Positions 19,745 to 31,640 of a stretch of DNA of 64,000 nt are shown piece after piece; positions within the stretch are counted from its first letter, which is position 1, and every line of letters starts with the position of its first letter. The DNA is from Edaphovirga cremea (GTDB lineage: Bacteria > Pseudomonadota > Gammaproteobacteria > Enterobacterales > Enterobacteriaceae): assembly GCF_003332275.1 (NCBI RefSeq), contig NZ_QOVA01000009.1:1-64000 (forward strand), in the 5' to 3' direction. A program made the translations under genes and the position numbers. The notes below the pieces were generated by a model. It had not been told where the DNA came from. It worked only from the letters and a program-made list of their open reading frames with translations, and did no database searches.

Positions 19745-20704
19745 TCAGCAGTAACCGTAAGTCATCAGGCGCTGGTAACGGCGGTTGCGGAGTTCTTCTG
19801 TATTGAGTACGTCGAGATCGCTAAAGTCAGCCAATAACTGTGCCTTCAAGGATTCAGCCATCGTCGCAACATCACGATGAGCACCACCCAAAGGTTCAGG
19901 AATAACCGAATCAATCAGCTTAAGCTCTTTCAGGCGCGGTGCCGTGATACCCATCGCTTCCGCAGCAAGAGGGGCTTTATCTGCGCTTTTCCACAGAATC
20001 GACGCACAGCCTTCAGGTGAGATAACAGAATAAGTGCTGTATTGCAGCATATTCACTTTATCACCCACGCCGATAGCCAGTGCACCACCCGAGCCACCTT
20101 CACCGATGACGGTGCAAATTACCGGAACATTCAGACGGGACATTTCACGCAGATTACGCGCAATGGCTTCTGACTGCCCACGCTCTTCCGCACCCACACC
20201 TGGATAAGCACCTGGGGTGTCGATGAAAGTCACGATCGGCATCTTGAAGCGCTCGGCCATTTCCATCAGGCGCAGCGCCTTACGGTAGCCTTCCGGCGCA
20301 GGCATACCAAAGTTGCGGCGGATCTTCTCTTTGGTTTCACGCCCTTTCTGATGACCAATGATCATCACCGGACGTCCTTCCAAACGAGCGATACCACCAA
20401 CAATGGCTTTATCATCAGCAAAAGCGCGATCGCCTGCCAGCTCATCAAAATCAGTAAAAATATGGGCGATATAATCCAGGGTGTAAGGGCGACGAGGGTG
20501 ACGCGCCAACTGGGCGATCTGCCAGGCTCCCAGGTCAGAGAAGATCTTACGCGTCAATTCAACGCTTTTCTCACGCAGGCGCTCAACTTCTTCGTCCAGA
20601 TTAATATCTAATTTTTCGTCTTGACGACTGACTGCAGTCAGCGAGTCAATTTTCGCTTCCAGCTCTGCAATCGGCTGTTCAAAATCAAGAAAATTCAGAC
20701 TCAT
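19745..20704 (-). CDS. accA: Acetyl-CoA carboxylase carboxyltransferase subunit alpha
   Basis: 319 aa. Transfers the carboxyl group from carboxybiotin to acetyl-CoA with AccD, the first committed step of fatty acid synthesis. Conserved crotonase-fold segments: [67 protein letters not shown] and [15 protein letters not shown]. Lies 12 bp after dnaE, as in E. coli, and is probably co-transcribed with it. Confidence 0.99.
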   Translation of the reverse strand: MSLNFLDFEQPIAELEAKIDSLTAVSRQDEKLDINLDEEVERLREKSVELTRKIFSDLGAWQIAQLARHPRRPYTLDYIAHIFTDFDELAGDRAFADDKAIVGGIARLEGRPVMIIGHQKGRETKEKIRRNFGMPAPEGYRKALRLMEMAERFKMPIVTFIDTPGAYPGVGAEERGQSEAIARNLREMSRLNVPVICTVIGEGGSGGALAIGVGDKVNMLQYSTYSVISPEGCASILWKSADKAPLAAEAMGITAPRLKELKLIDSVIPEPLGGAHRDVATMAESLKAQLLADFSDLDVLNTEELRNRRYQRLMTYGYC

Positions 20705-20716
20705 AGCATTCCTATT

Positions 20717-23700
20717 TTAGTCAAATTCCAGTTCCACCTGCTCATTACCTACCAGAGTCCGCAAATCTATCAACAAGCGGTCGGTGGGCGTCACACGCCA
20801 TGTCGCGCCAAATCGCAGCCGGGCGCGTGCATCTTCTCGTTGATAATACAGATGCACTGGAATCGTCCCTGATCGATGGGGTTCCAACGACTGGCGGAGA
20901 CGGTTCAAAAGCTGGTCATCAATTTGCCTGTCAGTCAGCGATATAGCAAGCCCACGAGCATATTTTTCACGGGCTTCACTGATATCCATGAGCTCGCGGG
21001 CGGTCATTTTAAGTCCACCACTGAAGTCATCAAAGCTGACCTGTCCACTGGCAATCAGGATACGGTCTTTTTCCAACAAATGCTGGTATTTTTCCAACGC
21101 ATCGGTGAATAACATCACTTCCAGACGTCCCGAACGGTCATCCAGCGTACAAACCCCGATGCGATTACCACGCTTGGTAACCATAACCCGTGCTGCAACC
21201 ACTAACCCCACGGCAGTGGTCATTTTGCCCCGATCCGTCGGATGCATATCTTTCAAACGCTGGCCTCCGGCGTAGCGTTCAATCTCCTTCAGATACTGCG
21301 TGATGGGATGGCCGGTCAAATAGAGCCCCAGCGTTTCCCTTTCACCATCAAGTACTTTCTGTTCCGGCCACAGTGCTACATTCGCATAGGATTTTTCGAC
21401 CTGCTCTGGCGCCTCGGCCAGAACGCCAAACATATCCACCTGCCCAATAGCTTCCGCCTTTGCATGCTGATCGGCAGCTTTGAGTGCATCCCCAAGGGAA
21501 TTCATCAGCGCAGCACGATGTGGCCCAAGGCGATCAAATGCCCCGGACATGATCAGCTTTTCGAGTATACGGCGGTTAAGCTTCTTGGTATCTGAACGGG
21601 CACACAGATCGAATAACTCTTTGAAATATCCGTCCTGGTTACGCGCCTCGATGATGGCTTCAATCGGGCCTTCACCCACCCCTTTTATTGCGCCAATACC
21701 GTAAACGATCTCGCCTTCATCATTAACGTGGAAATGATAAAGACCGCTGTTGATGTCGGGAGGCAGGATCTTCAGCCCCATGCGCCAGCATTCGTCAACC
21801 AGCCCCACCACTTTGTCCGTATTATCCATATCCGCAGTCATCACTGCCGCCATAAATTCGGCGGGATAGTGAGCTTTCAACCACAAGGTCTGATACGAGA
21901 CCAGCGCATACGCTGCGGAGTGGGATTTATTGAAACCATACCCGGCGAATTTCTCCACCAGGTCAAAAATTTTAATCGCCAGTTCGCCGTCTATGCCGCG
22001 TGCTTTCGCGCCGTCCTCAAAACCACCGCGCTGCTTGGCCATTTCGACCGGGTTCTTTTTACCCATGGCGCGACGCAACATATCTGCGCCGCCCAGCGAA
22101 TATCCCGCCAGAACCTGGGCTATTTGCATGACCTGTTCCTGATAGAGAATGATGCCGTACGTCGGCTCAAGCACTGGTTTCAGCGATTCGTGCTGCCATT
22201 CAATATCAGGATAAGAGAGCGCTTCACGGCCATGCTTACGGTCAATAAAGTTATCAACCATGCCTGACTGCAATGGCCCCGGGCGAAACAGCGCCACCAA
22301 CGCGATCATATCTTCGAAACAGTCGGGTTTCAGGCGCTTAATCAGATCTTTCATGCCGCGTGATTCAAGCTGGAAAACCGCAGTGGTTTCCGAGCGTTGC
22401 AACATATCGAAGCTTTTTTTATCGTTGAGCGGAATTGACGCAATATCGATGGGATCTTCACCCTGCCTGGCTCGGCGCGCATTGATCATGCCCAGTGCCC
22501 AATCGATGATGGTTAATGTACGCAAGCCCAGGAAGTCAAACTTCACCAGACCCGCATATTCCACATCATTCTTGTCAAACTGGGTGACCGGGTTGTGACC
22601 CTCAGCGTCGCAATACAGGGGTGCAAAATCTGTAATTCTGGTTGGCGCGATCACCACTCCACCGGCATGTTTACCGGCGTTGCGCGTCACCCCTTCCAGT
22701 TTACGCGCCATGTCGATCAGCGCCCTGACCTCTTCATCTGCCTCATAAATCTCGGGCAGTTGCGGTTCAGCAGCAAAGGCTTTTTCCAGCGTCATCCCAG
22801 GATCGGGCGGCACCAGTTTGGAAATACGATCAACAAAACCATATGGGTGTCCGAGCACCCTTCCCACGTCGCGAATTACCGCTTTTGCCGCCATGGTACC
22901 GAAAGTGATGATCTGCGATACCGCATCACGGCCATACATGTCAGCCACATGCTCGATCACCAAATCGCGTTTTTCCATGCAGAAGTCGACGTCAAAGTCA
23001 GGCATGGAAACACGTTCCGGGTTAAGGAAGCGTTCGAACAGCAAATCAAATGCCAACGGGTCGAGGTCGGTGATTTTCAGCGCATAGGCCACCAACGAAC
23101 CGGCACCCGATCCTCGCCCTGGCCCCACTGGCACATTGTTATCTTTTGACCATTGGATAAATTCCATCACTATCAGGAAGTAACCAGGGAATCCCATCTG
23201 GTTGATAACCCGAAGTTCGATATCCAGCCGTTCATCATACTCAACGCGTTTCTCTAAGCGGGCTTGAGGGTCAGGAAATAAAAATTCGAGACGCTCCTCC
23301 AGCCCTTCTTTAGACTTCGCCACCAGAAAATCTTCGGTAGTCATTTCGCCGGTCGGGAATTGCGGCAAGAAGTATTCACCAAGACGGATAGTGACGTTAC
23401 AGCGTTTGGCAATTTCGACGCTATTAATCAGCGCTTCCGGGATATCAGCAAACAGCTCGCACATTTCATCTTCGCTGCGCATGTATTGCTGGGGACTATA
23501 ATTCCTTGGCCGTTTTGGATCATCGAGAGTAAAACCGTCATGGATGGCAACACGAATCTCATGCGCATCAAAGTCACTTTCGACCAGGAAACGGACATCA
23601 TTGGTGGCAACAACCGGTAAGCCCCGCGCCGTCGCCAGCTCAATTGCCGCATGCAGGTAGTTTTCCTCATCCGGTCGACCGGTACGAATCAGTTCGAGGT

Positions 23701-24199
23701 AATAACGATCGGCGAAATATTCCTGATAAAAATCGAGACACTGCTCAACCTGAGGCTGATTGCCGCGGATCAAGAACTTCCCGACATCCCCCATTTTCCC
23801 GCCAGAAAGCAGCAGCAAACCGTCCCGATGCTCTATCAACCAATCCCGATCTATTACTGGTCCTGCAGCGCCATAGCCACGCTGGTAGGCACGGGAAATG
23901 AGTAGCGTCAGGTTTTGGTAGCCATCATTGTTCATTGCCAGAACGGTCAAATGCGCCAGCTCATCCCCAAGCACTTCGCTTTGGACGTTAAAATCGGCAC
24001 CAATTATTGGCTTGATCCCGGCACCATGCGAACTGCCGTAAAACTTAACCAGTCCGCACAGGTTGGTAAAATCAGTGATTGCCAGCGCTGGCATGCCGAG
24101 AGCGGCGGCTCGCTTCACCAATGGACCCACCTTGGCTAACCCATCAATCATGGAGTAGTCACTGTGTACGCGAAGGTGAATAAAACGAGGTTCGGCCAT
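20717..24199 (-). CDS. dnaE: DNA polymerase III subunit alpha
   Basis: 1160-aa replicative polymerase (C-family). PHP domain at residues about 1-270 ([19 protein letters not shown]), palm with catalytic acids in SMPDFDVDF (about residues 400-405), fingers, helix-hairpin-helix ([27 protein letters not shown] region) and C-terminal OB and tau-binding region ([21 protein letters not shown]). Full length equals E. coli (1160 aa). Preceded by a short tandem repeat in the gap to rnhB. Confidence 0.99.
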   Translation of the reverse strand: MAEPRFIHLRVHSDYSMIDGLAKVGPLVKRAAALGMPALAITDFTNLCGLVKFYGSSHGAGIKPIIGADFNVQSEVLGDELAHLTVLAMNNDGYQNLTLLISRAYQRGYGAAGPVIDRDWLIEHRDGLLLLSGGKMGDVGKFLIRGNQPQVEQCLDFYQEYFADRYYLELIRTGRPDEENYLHAAIELATARGLPVVATNDVRFLVESDFDAHEIRVAIHDGFTLDDPKRPRNYSPQQYMRSEDEMCELFADIPEALINSVEIAKRCNVTIRLGEYFLPQFPTGEMTTEDFLVAKSKEGLEERLEFLFPDPQARLEKRVEYDERLDIELRVINQMGFPGYFLIVMEFIQWSKDNNVPVGPGRGSGAGSLVAYALKITDLDPLAFDLLFERFLNPERVSMPDFDVDFCMEKRDLVIEHVADMYGRDAVSQIITFGTMAAKAVIRDVGRVLGHPYGFVDRISKLVPPDPGMTLEKAFAAEPQLPEIYEADEEVRALIDMARKLEGVTRNAGKHAGGVVIAPTRITDFAPLYCDAEGHNPVTQFDKNDVEYAGLVKFDFLGLRTLTIIDWALGMINARRARQGEDPIDIASIPLNDKKSFDMLQRSETTAVFQLESRGMKDLIKRLKPDCFEDMIALVALFRPGPLQSGMVDNFIDRKHGREALSYPDIEWQHESLKPVLEPTYGIILYQEQVMQIAQVLAGYSLGGADMLRRAMGKKNPVEMAKQRGGFEDGAKARGIDGELAIKIFDLVEKFAGYGFNKSHSAAYALVSYQTLWLKAHYPAEFMAAVMTADMDNTDKVVGLVDECWRMGLKILPPDINSGLYHFHVNDEGEIVYGIGAIKGVGEGPIEAIIEARNQDGYFKELFDLCARSDTKKLNRRILEKLIMSGAFDRLGPHRAALMNSLGDALKAADQHAKAEAIGQVDMFGVLAEAPEQVEKSYANVALWPEQKVLDGERETLGLYLTGHPITQYLKEIERYAGGQRLKDMHPTDRGKMTTAVGLVVAARVMVTKRGNRIGVCTLDDRSGRLEVMLFTDALEKYQHLLEKDRILIASGQVSFDDFSGGLKMTARELMDISEAREKYARGLAISLTDRQIDDQLLNRLRQSLEPHRSGTIPVHLYYQREDARARLRFGATWRVTPTDRLLIDLRTLVGNEQVELEFD

Positions 24200-24261
24200 A
24201 TCCAGATACCAGAAATGAGTGGGTGAAAAATCTATCTGGCATCTTTACTCAATGCGATTGA

Positions 24262-24321
24262 GAACACCAGATTTGAAAACGCCGAATTTGTCAACGCCGG
24301 GTTTGCGAAGACCGGGTTTGC
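24262..24321. repeat. 15-bp degenerate tandem repeat upstream of dnaE
   Basis: Four consecutive 15-mers: GAACACCAGATTTGA, AAACGCCGAATTTGT, CAACGCCGGGTTTGC, GAAGACCGGGTTTGC (then AAAGGC). Common core AACNCCNNNTTTG. It lies in the 138-bp gap between the rnhB stop and dnaE start. No gene or hairpin explains it. A similar 15-bp array is at 44883-44972. Confidence 0.8.
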
Positions 24322-24337
24322 AAAGGCTATTGTAGCG

Positions 24338-24934
24338 CTAAGCCAAACCTAACGCGCGCTTAACTGGCGCAAAGCTGCGACGGTGGTGCTCAGTCGCGCC
24401 CAGAATGGCCAATTTTTCCAGATGGAAGGGCGTTGGGTAGCCTTTATGCTGCGCGAAACCATAATCTGGAAAACTGAGGTCAAGCTCAGTCATTTCACGA
24501 TCGCGGGTCACTTTTGCCAGAATGGAAGCCGCACTGATCTCTGCAACCAGACTGTCACCTTTCACCACCGCCTGAGAGGCCATAGGCAGCTTAGGGCAGC
24601 GATTACCATCAATCAATACCATATCAGGCGTAATCCTCAGCCCGGCAACAGCACGCTGCATTGCCAGCATTGTAGCGTGCAAAATATTCAGTTGATCGAT
24701 CTCCTCAGGTTCTGCGCGTCCTAAACTCCAGGCCAACGCTTTCTCCGTAATTTCATCAAAGAGAGCATTACGCCGTTTTTCACTGAGTTTTTTGGAGTCA
24801 GCCAGACCGATAATCGGTTTTTTCGGATCGAGGATTACCGCAGCAGTTACCACAGCACCAACCAAGGGGCCGCGGCCAACTTCATCTACCCCTGCGATGC
24901 AGGTCGCATGAGGATAAATAAACAGCTCTTTCAT
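24338..24934 (-). CDS. rnhB: Ribonuclease HII
   Basis: 198 aa. Cleaves RNA of RNA-DNA hybrids and single ribonucleotides in DNA. Catalytic acids in [18 protein letters not shown] (Asp/Glu about 16-17) and in [15 protein letters not shown], with the [18 protein letters not shown] segment. Overlaps the lpxB stop by 4 bp, so it is part of the lpx operon. Confidence 0.98.
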   Translation of the reverse strand: MKELFIYPHATCIAGVDEVGRGPLVGAVVTAAVILDPKKPIIGLADSKKLSEKRRNALFDEITEKALAWSLGRAEPEEIDQLNILHATMLAMQRAVAGLRITPDMVLIDGNRCPKLPMASQAVVKGDSLVAEISAASILAKVTRDREMTELDLSFPDYGFAQHKGYPTPFHLEKLAILGATEHHRRSFAPVKRALGLA

Positions 24935-26079
24935 TGATGGGTCAACTCCAACACAGCCTGAGCCGCTTGTTTATCGGCACCACAGCGAATGCTCTGATGC
25001 AACTCCAGAAAAGTGTGCTTCAGTTCAGCGCTTTCATCACCACCGGAAAGCAGGGGTAAAAGCGCAGCAGCGAGTTTCTCAGGCACGCAGTCATGTTGTA
25101 AAAGTTCAGTGACAATCTCGCGCCCTGCCAGGAGGTTTGGCAATGAGACATAGGGTGTTTTAACCAGACGCTCAGCCAGCCAATAGGTAAAGGGCTTCAT
25201 TCTGTAGCCAACAACCATCGGGCATTTCGCCAGCATGCACTCAAGCGCCGCCGTACCGGAAGCGAGTAACGCCGCATCGCTGGCGATCATTGCATCGCGC
25301 GCATTGCCATCAAGCAAATGGGCATGAAGATTGGGTGCGACCTCCGCCTTGATGCGCTCAAACTGCTCGCGACGTTTGGCATTCACCAACGGAACGACAA
25401 CCTCAAGCTCAGGATATTGCTCGCGCAACAGCATCGCTGTGCGAAGAAAATCGGCGCTTAGCATTTCGACTTCCGCACCACGACTGCCAGGCAAAAGCGC
25501 CAGGCAACGAACATCGGGGGCGATCCCCAACGTTTTGCGTGCCAGCAATTTGTCTGGTGTGAGCGGCATTGCATCAGCCATCGTGTGACCAATGAATCGG
25601 CAAGGAACGTTGAATTTGTCGTAAAACGCTTTTTCAAAAGGGAGGAAGGCCAGCACGAGATCTGTGGCTTTACCAATTTTGAAAACACGTTTTTGACGCC
25701 AGGCCCAAACTGATGGGCTGACATAATGGATGGTGCGGATCCCTCGCTGCTTCAACCGACCTTCAAGCGTGATGTTGAAATCCGGTGCATCGATACCCAC
25801 AAAAACATCGGGAGCCAACGTCGTGAAACGTTGAGTCAAGTCACGACGGATTTTCAACAGGCGTGGCAGACGCTCCAACACCTCTACCACCCCCATCACC
25901 GCCAGCTCTTCCATTTCATACCAGGCTTCACAACCTTCGGCCTGCATCAAAGGCCCCGCCACACCAACAAAGCGTGCATCAGGTACCTGCGCCTTGAGGG
26001 CACGGATTAACCCGGCCCCAAGAATATCACCGGAAGTTTCTCCGGCGACCAGTCCGATAGTCAAAGGACGATTTTGCAT
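24931..26079 (-). CDS. lpxB: Lipid-A-disaccharide synthase
   Basis: 382 aa GT19 glycosyltransferase joining lipid X and UDP-diacylglucosamine. Conserved N-terminal [33 protein letters not shown] and [13 protein letters not shown] are visible, with [14 protein letters not shown] and [20 protein letters not shown] in the C-terminal lobe. Four bases after lpxA and overlapping rnhB, as in the enterobacterial lpxD-fabZ-lpxA-lpxB-rnhB-dnaE string. Confidence 0.99.
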   Translation of the reverse strand: MQNRPLTIGLVAGETSGDILGAGLIRALKAQVPDARFVGVAGPLMQAEGCEAWYEMEELAVMGVVEVLERLPRLLKIRRDLTQRFTTLAPDVFVGIDAPDFNITLEGRLKQRGIRTIHYVSPSVWAWRQKRVFKIGKATDLVLAFLPFEKAFYDKFNVPCRFIGHTMADAMPLTPDKLLARKTLGIAPDVRCLALLPGSRGAEVEMLSADFLRTAMLLREQYPELEVVVPLVNAKRREQFERIKAEVAPNLHAHLLDGNARDAMIASDAALLASGTAALECMLAKCPMVVGYRMKPFTYWLAERLVKTPYVSLPNLLAGREIVTELLQHDCVPEKLAAALLPLLSGGDESAELKHTFLELHQSIRCGADKQAAQAVLELTHQ

Positions 26080-26082
26080 GGA

Positions 26083-26871
26083 TTAGCGAATGATGCCGCG
26101 CGTTGAGCGATTGAAGAAATCACTGAACGGCTTCACGGCCGGATATTGCTCGGCTAATGCCGCAATCTCCGGCAGCGCATCTTCCAGCGTTTTACCGCTG
26201 CGATAAAGCACCTTGTACGCATTGCGTATCGCGTGCAGGGATTCTTTATCAAAGCCACGACGCTTCAACCCTTCGATATTGATACCAAAAGGCGTTGCGT
26301 GGTTGCCTTGAGCAATGACAAAAGGAGGAACGTCCTGGGCAACACCGGAGCAACCACCCACCATGACGTGAGCGCCAATTACGCAGAACTGGTGCACCGC
26401 AGTCATGCCGCCGATAATGGCGTAGTCGTCCACTTCAACGTGGCCGCCCAGCGTGGCGTTATTGGCAAAAATACAACGGTTGCCAATCACACAGTCATGC
26501 GCGATGTGTGCATTGACCATCAGCAGGTTATCATTACCCACTTTTGTCAGACCGCCGCCTTGCGTGGTGCCGCGATGGATGGTTACGCTTTCGCGGATGC
26601 TGTTACGATCGCCGATTTCAACACGGGTAGGCTCACCCGCATATTTCAGATCCTGATTCACTTCACCAATCGAAGCAAATTGGAAAATGCGGTTGTCCTC
26701 GCCGATTCTGGTCACGCCATTCACAACAACATGTGATTTCAGAACCGTTCCTGCGCCGATTTCCACCTGGGAGCCGACAAAGCAGAAGGGGCCAATATGT
26801 GCGCCAGCGCCAATAATGGCACCCTCTTCAACAATAGCGCTTGGATGGATAAAGGCGTTTTTGTCTATCAC
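26083..26871 (-). CDS. lpxA: UDP-N-acetylglucosamine acyltransferase
   Basis: 262 aa left-handed beta-helix acyltransferase, the first step of lipid A synthesis. Repeated hexapeptides from residue 1 to about 190 ([28 protein letters not shown]...), the catalytic histidine in [14 protein letters not shown] (about residue 125), and the C-terminal helical domain. Same length as E. coli LpxA. Three bases separate it from fabZ. Confidence 0.99.
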   Translation of the reverse strand: MIDKNAFIHPSAIVEEGAIIGAGAHIGPFCFVGSQVEIGAGTVLKSHVVVNGVTRIGEDNRIFQFASIGEVNQDLKYAGEPTRVEIGDRNSIRESVTIHRGTTQGGGLTKVGNDNLLMVNAHIAHDCVIGNRCIFANNATLGGHVEVDDYAIIGGMTAVHQFCVIGAHVMVGGCSGVAQDVPPFVIAQGNHATPFGINIEGLKRRGFDKESLHAIRNAYKVLYRSGKTLEDALPEIAALAEQYPAVKPFSDFFNRSTRGIIR

Positions 26872-26874
26872 GTA

Positions 26875-27330
26875 TTAACTCTCCCGGCGACGGGCGCACA
26901 TCATCGTCGCTTCGCAGGCGATTTCACCATCAACCTTGGCAACACCTTTGAAGCGGGCTACGCCACGACGCTCTTTAATGAATTCAACTTCCAGAACCAT
27001 CTGGTCACCTGGGATAACAGGCCGTTTGAAACGCGCGTCATCAATTGCTGCAAAATAGTAAAGCTCGCCTGGCTCAAGTTTGCCAACGCTTTTAAACGCC
27101 AGAATACCCGTAGCTTGCGCCATGGCTTCAAGGATCAATACACCCGGAAAAATCGGCTTGCCAGGGAAATGCCCCTGGAAAAACGGTTCATTGACTGAAA
27201 CGTTTTTTATCGCACGTAAAAATTTTCCTTTCTCAAAATCCAGAACGCGATCCACCAGTAAAAAAGGGAAGCGGTGTGGGAGCAGATCCAATATCTCTTC
27301 AATATGCAGAGTATGAGTGTCAGTAGTCAA
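26875..27330 (-). CDS. fabZ: 3-hydroxyacyl-[acyl-carrier-protein] dehydratase FabZ
   Basis: 151 aa hot-dog-fold dehydratase. Catalytic His in [23 protein letters not shown] and Glu in the same helix; near-identical to E. coli FabZ. Balances fatty-acid and lipid A synthesis by competing with LpxA for hydroxymyristoyl-ACP. The 163-bp gap to lpxD (27331-27493) contains an inverted repeat (CGGCCTGC ... GCAGGCCG, about 27374-27414) and no gene. Confidence 0.99.
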   Translation of the reverse strand: MTTDTHTLHIEEILDLLPHRFPFLLVDRVLDFEKGKFLRAIKNVSVNEPFFQGHFPGKPIFPGVLILEAMAQATGILAFKSVGKLEPGELYYFAAIDDARFKRPVIPGDQMVLEVEFIKERRGVARFKGVAKVDGEIACEATMMCARRRES

Positions 27331-27493
27331 AATACTCTTCCTGTCTTTAAAAAAACTGATGGCATCAATAACACGGCCTGCTCAAACCCCAAAAGAGGGT
27401 CAACAGGCAGGCCGCAAATAGAAACTTTTACCCGGAAACCGAAATGCGTTTTCCGCGTGATTACTCACCCGACGTGGCGGGCGAAAAGGGCGA

Positions 27494-28516
27494 CTAGTCT
27501 TTTCCGACTTTACGCTCAACGGCTTTTAAGCGCTTATTGATTTCGTCAATATTCATCACCAACGCGGCGGTCTTACGCCAGGTCTTGTTCGCCTGTAACG
27601 GAATGCCCGAAGAGTATACCCCAGGTTCAGTGATTGGTCGCATAACCATTCCCATTCCTGTCACGACAGCTTTGTCACAAATCTCCATGTGACCATTAAT
27701 CACGCTCGCGCCACCAATTTGGCAGTAACGGCCAATTTTCAGGCTACCCGCCATGATTACGCCACCGGCAACCGCAGTATTGTCTCCAATCACAACGTTA
27801 TGCGCAATCTGGCATTGGTTATCAATGATAACACCGTTACCAATAATGGTATTGTCGAGAGCACCACGATCGATGGTCGTACAGGCACCGATTTCGACAC
27901 GATCGCCAATCTGTACTGTGCCAAGCTGCGGGATCTTGACCCAATTGCCCCGATCGTTGGCATAGCCAAATCCATCAGCACCGATCACGGTCCCTGACTG
28001 GATCAGGCATTGCTGACCGATTTCGATATTGTGATACACGGTAACGTTCGCCCAGAGCCACGTTCCGGCACCGATGCGCGTATTCTTACCGATAAAGCAC
28101 CCAGCACCAATCACCACGTTATCACCCAGAACAACCCCGGATTCAATTACCGCGTTGGCACCAAGAGCAACATTCTGTCCCAGTGAAGCTTCCGGCGAAA
28201 CAACCGCGCTTGGGGCGATATCCTGAGCCGGAGCGGGTGTGGTATCCATGATCTGCGCCATGCGGGCATATGTCAGATAGGGATTTTTAACCACCAGCGC
28301 CGGGGTATGGCAAAACGGCAGATCCGCTTGCGTCAAGACAACAGCACCGGCATTGCAGGTTGCCAATTGTTCACGGTAGCGGCTGTTTGATAAAAACGTG
28401 ATTTGCCCAGAGTGTGCGGAATGCATAGAAGCAATGCCGGTGATGACAAGATCGCCATCACCGTGCAATTGTGCATCCAACTGCTGTGCGAGATCAGCCA
28501 GTCGAATTGAAGACAT
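27494..28516 (-). CDS. lpxD: UDP-3-O-(3-hydroxymyristoyl)glucosamine N-acyltransferase
   Basis: 340 aa. N-terminal uridine-binding domain ([23 protein letters not shown]), hexapeptide-repeat helix (about residues 100-300) with the catalytic histidine in [15 protein letters not shown] (about 239), then a C-terminal helix ([16 protein letters not shown]). Third step of lipid A synthesis. Directly downstream of skp, 3 bp apart. Confidence 0.99.
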   Translation of the reverse strand: MSSIRLADLAQQLDAQLHGDGDLVITGIASMHSAHSGQITFLSNSRYREQLATCNAGAVVLTQADLPFCHTPALVVKNPYLTYARMAQIMDTTPAPAQDIAPSAVVSPEASLGQNVALGANAVIESGVVLGDNVVIGAGCFIGKNTRIGAGTWLWANVTVYHNIEIGQQCLIQSGTVIGADGFGYANDRGNWVKIPQLGTVQIGDRVEIGACTTIDRGALDNTIIGNGVIIDNQCQIAHNVVIGDNTAVAGGVIMAGSLKIGRYCQIGGASVINGHMEICDKAVVTGMGMVMRPITEPGVYSSGIPLQANKTWRKTAALVMNIDEINKRLKAVERKVGKD

Positions 28517-28519
28517 GTA

Positions 28520-29017
28520 TTATTTAACCTGTTTCAGCACATCAGCAGTAATGTCTTTGCTTGAGCCAGCGTAAGCAACGGCGTTAGCATCGATAACTAC
28601 GTCATAACCTTCTTTGGTCGCTACAGTTTTCACTGCGTCCTGAATGCGGCTCAGAATTTTATTACGTTCTTCCGCCTGACGACGACGGTTGTCTTGTTCA
28701 AATGCTTGCGCTTTAGTAGAGAACTGCTCGCGCTGAGCCATAATGCTCTGCTCTTTCTTGGTACGCTCACTGGCTTTCATGGTAGAACCATCACGCTGAA
28801 GGTTCTGCATTTGAGTTTGCAGGTTACGTTCCATACCCTGCAATTCGGTTGCACGGCCTTTGAACTCATTCTCGAGTTGTTTCGCGACAGCTTCACGTGC
28901 TGGCAACTGTTGGAAAATGCTGGCCAGGTTAACGACAGCGATCTTGTCGGCAGCTTGAACACCAGCTGAAGCAGCCATTGCTAAACCGAGGCTTGCGGCA
29001 CACAACCACTTTTTCAC
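28520..29017 (-). CDS. skp: Periplasmic chaperone Skp (OmpH)
   Basis: 165 aa. Trimeric jellyfish-like chaperone for outer-membrane proteins. I start at GTG (29015-29017), with AAGGAG six bases before it and E. coli MKKWLLAAGLGLALA aligning, rather than eight codons upstream. Signal peptide [22 protein letters not shown] with cleavage before ADKIAVVNL; long charged coiled-coil helices (about 45-120). Between bamA and lpxD as usual. Confidence 0.97.
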   Translation of the reverse strand: MKKWLCAASLGLAMAASAGVQAADKIAVVNLASIFQQLPAREAVAKQLENEFKGRATELQGMERNLQTQMQNLQRDGSTMKASERTKKEQSIMAQREQFSTKAQAFEQDNRRRQAEERNKILSRIQDAVKTVATKEGYDVVIDANAVAYAGSSKDITADVLKQVK

Positions 29018-29098
29018 TATAAACTCCTTACCATCACCCATTTGTGCCCACAGGACACATTAAAATACACAACACGTTAAGAATAACACACTATGCAA

Positions 29099-29119
29099 AC
29101 CGGGGGGTTGCCCCCCCGA
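29099..29119 (-). terminator. Hairpin between bamA and skp
   Basis: GC-rich inverted repeat (CGGGGGG, TTG loop, CCCCCCG). On the minus strand it is followed by GTTTGC, a poor T-tract, so it may attenuate rather than end transcription from bamA into skp-lpxD. Confidence 0.55.
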
Positions 29120-29182
29120 AGTGCCATCTTAATCTCAACGGCATTGTGATTCTGTGATAATCGCCGGAACGTTAGCCCGGAA

Positions 29183-31606
29183 TTACCATGTTTTACCGAT
29201 GTTAAACTGGAACTGTTCAGACTTGTCCCCGTCAAATTTCTTGAGTGGCTGGGCATAAGAGAAGACCAGCGGTCCAAGCGGTGACATCCATTGTAGAGCA
29301 ATACCGGAAGAAACGCGGAAGTTACTTGGATCGCTGTAATCGGGTACACCGACTGATTCAGTCTGCGAAGTATTCTGCCAATTGGTATCCCATACCGTAC
29401 CGCCATCAATGAAGAAGGAGGTTCGCACGGAGTTGGTGTACTTCTCACTGATAAACGGTGTCGGTACAATCAGCTCTGCGCTCAGAACGGCCATGGCATT
29501 ACCACCAACGGCGTCATCGGAGTTATCGATCTGACAACTGTCATAGGACGTCTCGCCACCCGCACAACGGTAATAGGCAGCTTTTGGACCAATCGTATTC
29601 GACTGGAAGCCACGAACCGTGCTTGAGCCACCGGCATAGAAGTTGTCGTAGAACGGCATTTCTTTACCGCCCAGACCATCACCGTAGCCCGCACGCGCAC
29701 GCCCCATCAACACCCACTCATGGCTTTCACTCAAAGGCAAATACGCCGACGAGTCAAACGTAATCTTATAGTATTCGTTGTCAGAGCCAGGAACCGTGAC
29801 TTTTCCGTTCAGGCTTGCACGGCTACCCGAAGTTGGGAAGTAGCCACGATCCAGGTCACTGTAGGTCCAACCCAGGTTCAACATAAAGTCATTGGCACTG
29901 AAGTCAGCCGTGTCGGAATGATCTTCCGTAGTCACATCCGGACGCACACCAACGGAGTTCAGATAACGCCACATGGCGATCTGCGGTTCCATATTGGACA
30001 GGTCGTTATGGATATAATCCAGGCCAAGGCGCAATGAGTTGTTTTCATTGATTGGGAAACCCAAGGTTCCACCAATGCCATAGCTGCGGTTGGTATAATC
30101 AGACAGATCGGCGTCATCGGCTTTAAAGTCGTTATAGAAAATACGACCCCCGAGGCTGACACCGTCAACTGTAAAGTACGGGTCGGTCAGTGACACTTCC
30201 GCATAGGTTTGGTAGTCGTTCTTCGTACCGCTGATACCTACCGTATTACCGGTACCCAGCCAGTTATCCTGCTGGACACCCACCTGGAAGCTGACACCAC
30301 TTTCCGTACCAAAACCAATACCGAAGTTAAAGGTACCGGTATTACGCTCTTTAACCTTGTAGGTTACGTCAACCTGATCGGCAGTTCCCGGCACGCGCTG
30401 GGTATCAACATCAACCGTTTCAAAGTACCCCAAACGGTTCAGACGCTCTTTACCTTGATCAACTTGATCATTACCCAACCAGGCACCTTCCATCTGGCGC
30501 ATTTCGCGACGCAGAACGGAATCTTTGCTGGTGTCATTACCTTCAAAACGGATATGGCGAACATAGAAACGGTTACCCGCATCGATGTTGATATGCAGCT
30601 TGACGGTTTTATCGGTATCGTTGATTTCAGGCTGAGTCACGACGCGCGGATAGGCATAACCATAACGGCCTAACAGCTTCTTGATCTCACTTTCCATCTT
30701 GGTGACTTTGGCACCGTTATAGAGTTCGCCTGGCTCAATTTTGGTCAGGCTTTCAATTTCAGCAGAATGCCCAGCCATGTTGCCATTGATGAGCACACTG
30801 GAAAGTTTGTACTGTTCGCCTTCCGTGATATTCAGGGTGATGTAAATCCCCTTTTTATCCGGCGTCAGGCTGACTTGGGTTGAATCAATATTGAAGCGGG
30901 CATAACCGCGATCCAGATAGAAGCTGCGCAGGGTTTCAAGGTCGCCCGCCAGTTTCTGCTTCTGGTATTTGCGATCGCCAACCACGTTCCACCACGGCAC
31001 TTCATCACGCAACTGGAAGCGCGAAATCAGTTCATCCGTAGTGAAGGCATGATTACCGACAATATTGATTTGCTGAATTTTGGCAGAAACGCCTTCTGTA
31101 AATACCAGTTTGAGGTCAACACGGTTGCGTGGCAACGGTGTAACGACCGCTTTCACGGAAGCACTGTATTTACCGACGCTATAGTAGAAGTCTTCCAGCC
31201 CTTTTTCGATACTGGAGAGAGTGGTTCGGTCGAGAGCCTCGCCAACCCGGACGCCAGAGGCTTCCAGATTCTGTTTCAGCATATCCTCTTTCACCGCTTT
31301 GTTACCGGAGAAAGTTATGCTGGCGATTGTCGGCCGCTCCTTGACCTGAACAATTAGAGTTTCACCATCGCGCAGGACGCGGACATCCTCAAAGTTGCCA
31401 GTGGCAAACAGTGCACGGATAGTGTTACTGATATCTTCATCACTGACCGTATCCCCTACGCGAACAGGCATATTGAGTAACGCCGCACCGACGGCGACCC
31501 GCTGCAGGCCTTCGAAATGAATGTCTTTCACTACGAATCCATCTGCACCGTATACGGTTGCGCTGCCAAACAGCAGCGACGCTATGAGCAACTTTTTCAT
31601 CGCCAT
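29183..31606 (-). CDS. bamA: Outer-membrane protein assembly factor BamA
   Basis: 807 aa. Signal peptide [20 protein letters not shown], five POTRA domains (about 22-420) and a 16-strand barrel ending NIGKTW with aromatic C-terminal residue. The essential loop 6 VRGF motif is in [11 protein letters not shown]. Slightly shorter than E. coli (810 aa). Inserts beta-barrel proteins into the outer membrane and is the partner through which RcsF (also here) is displayed. Confidence 0.99.
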   Translation of the reverse strand: MAMKKLLIASLLFGSATVYGADGFVVKDIHFEGLQRVAVGAALLNMPVRVGDTVSDEDISNTIRALFATGNFEDVRVLRDGETLIVQVKERPTIASITFSGNKAVKEDMLKQNLEASGVRVGEALDRTTLSSIEKGLEDFYYSVGKYSASVKAVVTPLPRNRVDLKLVFTEGVSAKIQQINIVGNHAFTTDELISRFQLRDEVPWWNVVGDRKYQKQKLAGDLETLRSFYLDRGYARFNIDSTQVSLTPDKKGIYITLNITEGEQYKLSSVLINGNMAGHSAEIESLTKIEPGELYNGAKVTKMESEIKKLLGRYGYAYPRVVTQPEINDTDKTVKLHINIDAGNRFYVRHIRFEGNDTSKDSVLRREMRQMEGAWLGNDQVDQGKERLNRLGYFETVDVDTQRVPGTADQVDVTYKVKERNTGTFNFGIGFGTESGVSFQVGVQQDNWLGTGNTVGISGTKNDYQTYAEVSLTDPYFTVDGVSLGGRIFYNDFKADDADLSDYTNRSYGIGGTLGFPINENNSLRLGLDYIHNDLSNMEPQIAMWRYLNSVGVRPDVTTEDHSDTADFSANDFMLNLGWTYSDLDRGYFPTSGSRASLNGKVTVPGSDNEYYKITFDSSAYLPLSESHEWVLMGRARAGYGDGLGGKEMPFYDNFYAGGSSTVRGFQSNTIGPKAAYYRCAGGETSYDSCQIDNSDDAVGGNAMAVLSAELIVPTPFISEKYTNSVRTSFFIDGGTVWDTNWQNTSQTESVGVPDYSDPSNFRVSSGIALQWMSPLGPLVFSYAQPLKKFDGDKSEQFQFNIGKTW

Positions 31607-31640
31607 CGTTGTTATGCGTTCTTCCTAACCTATCCCCAGC

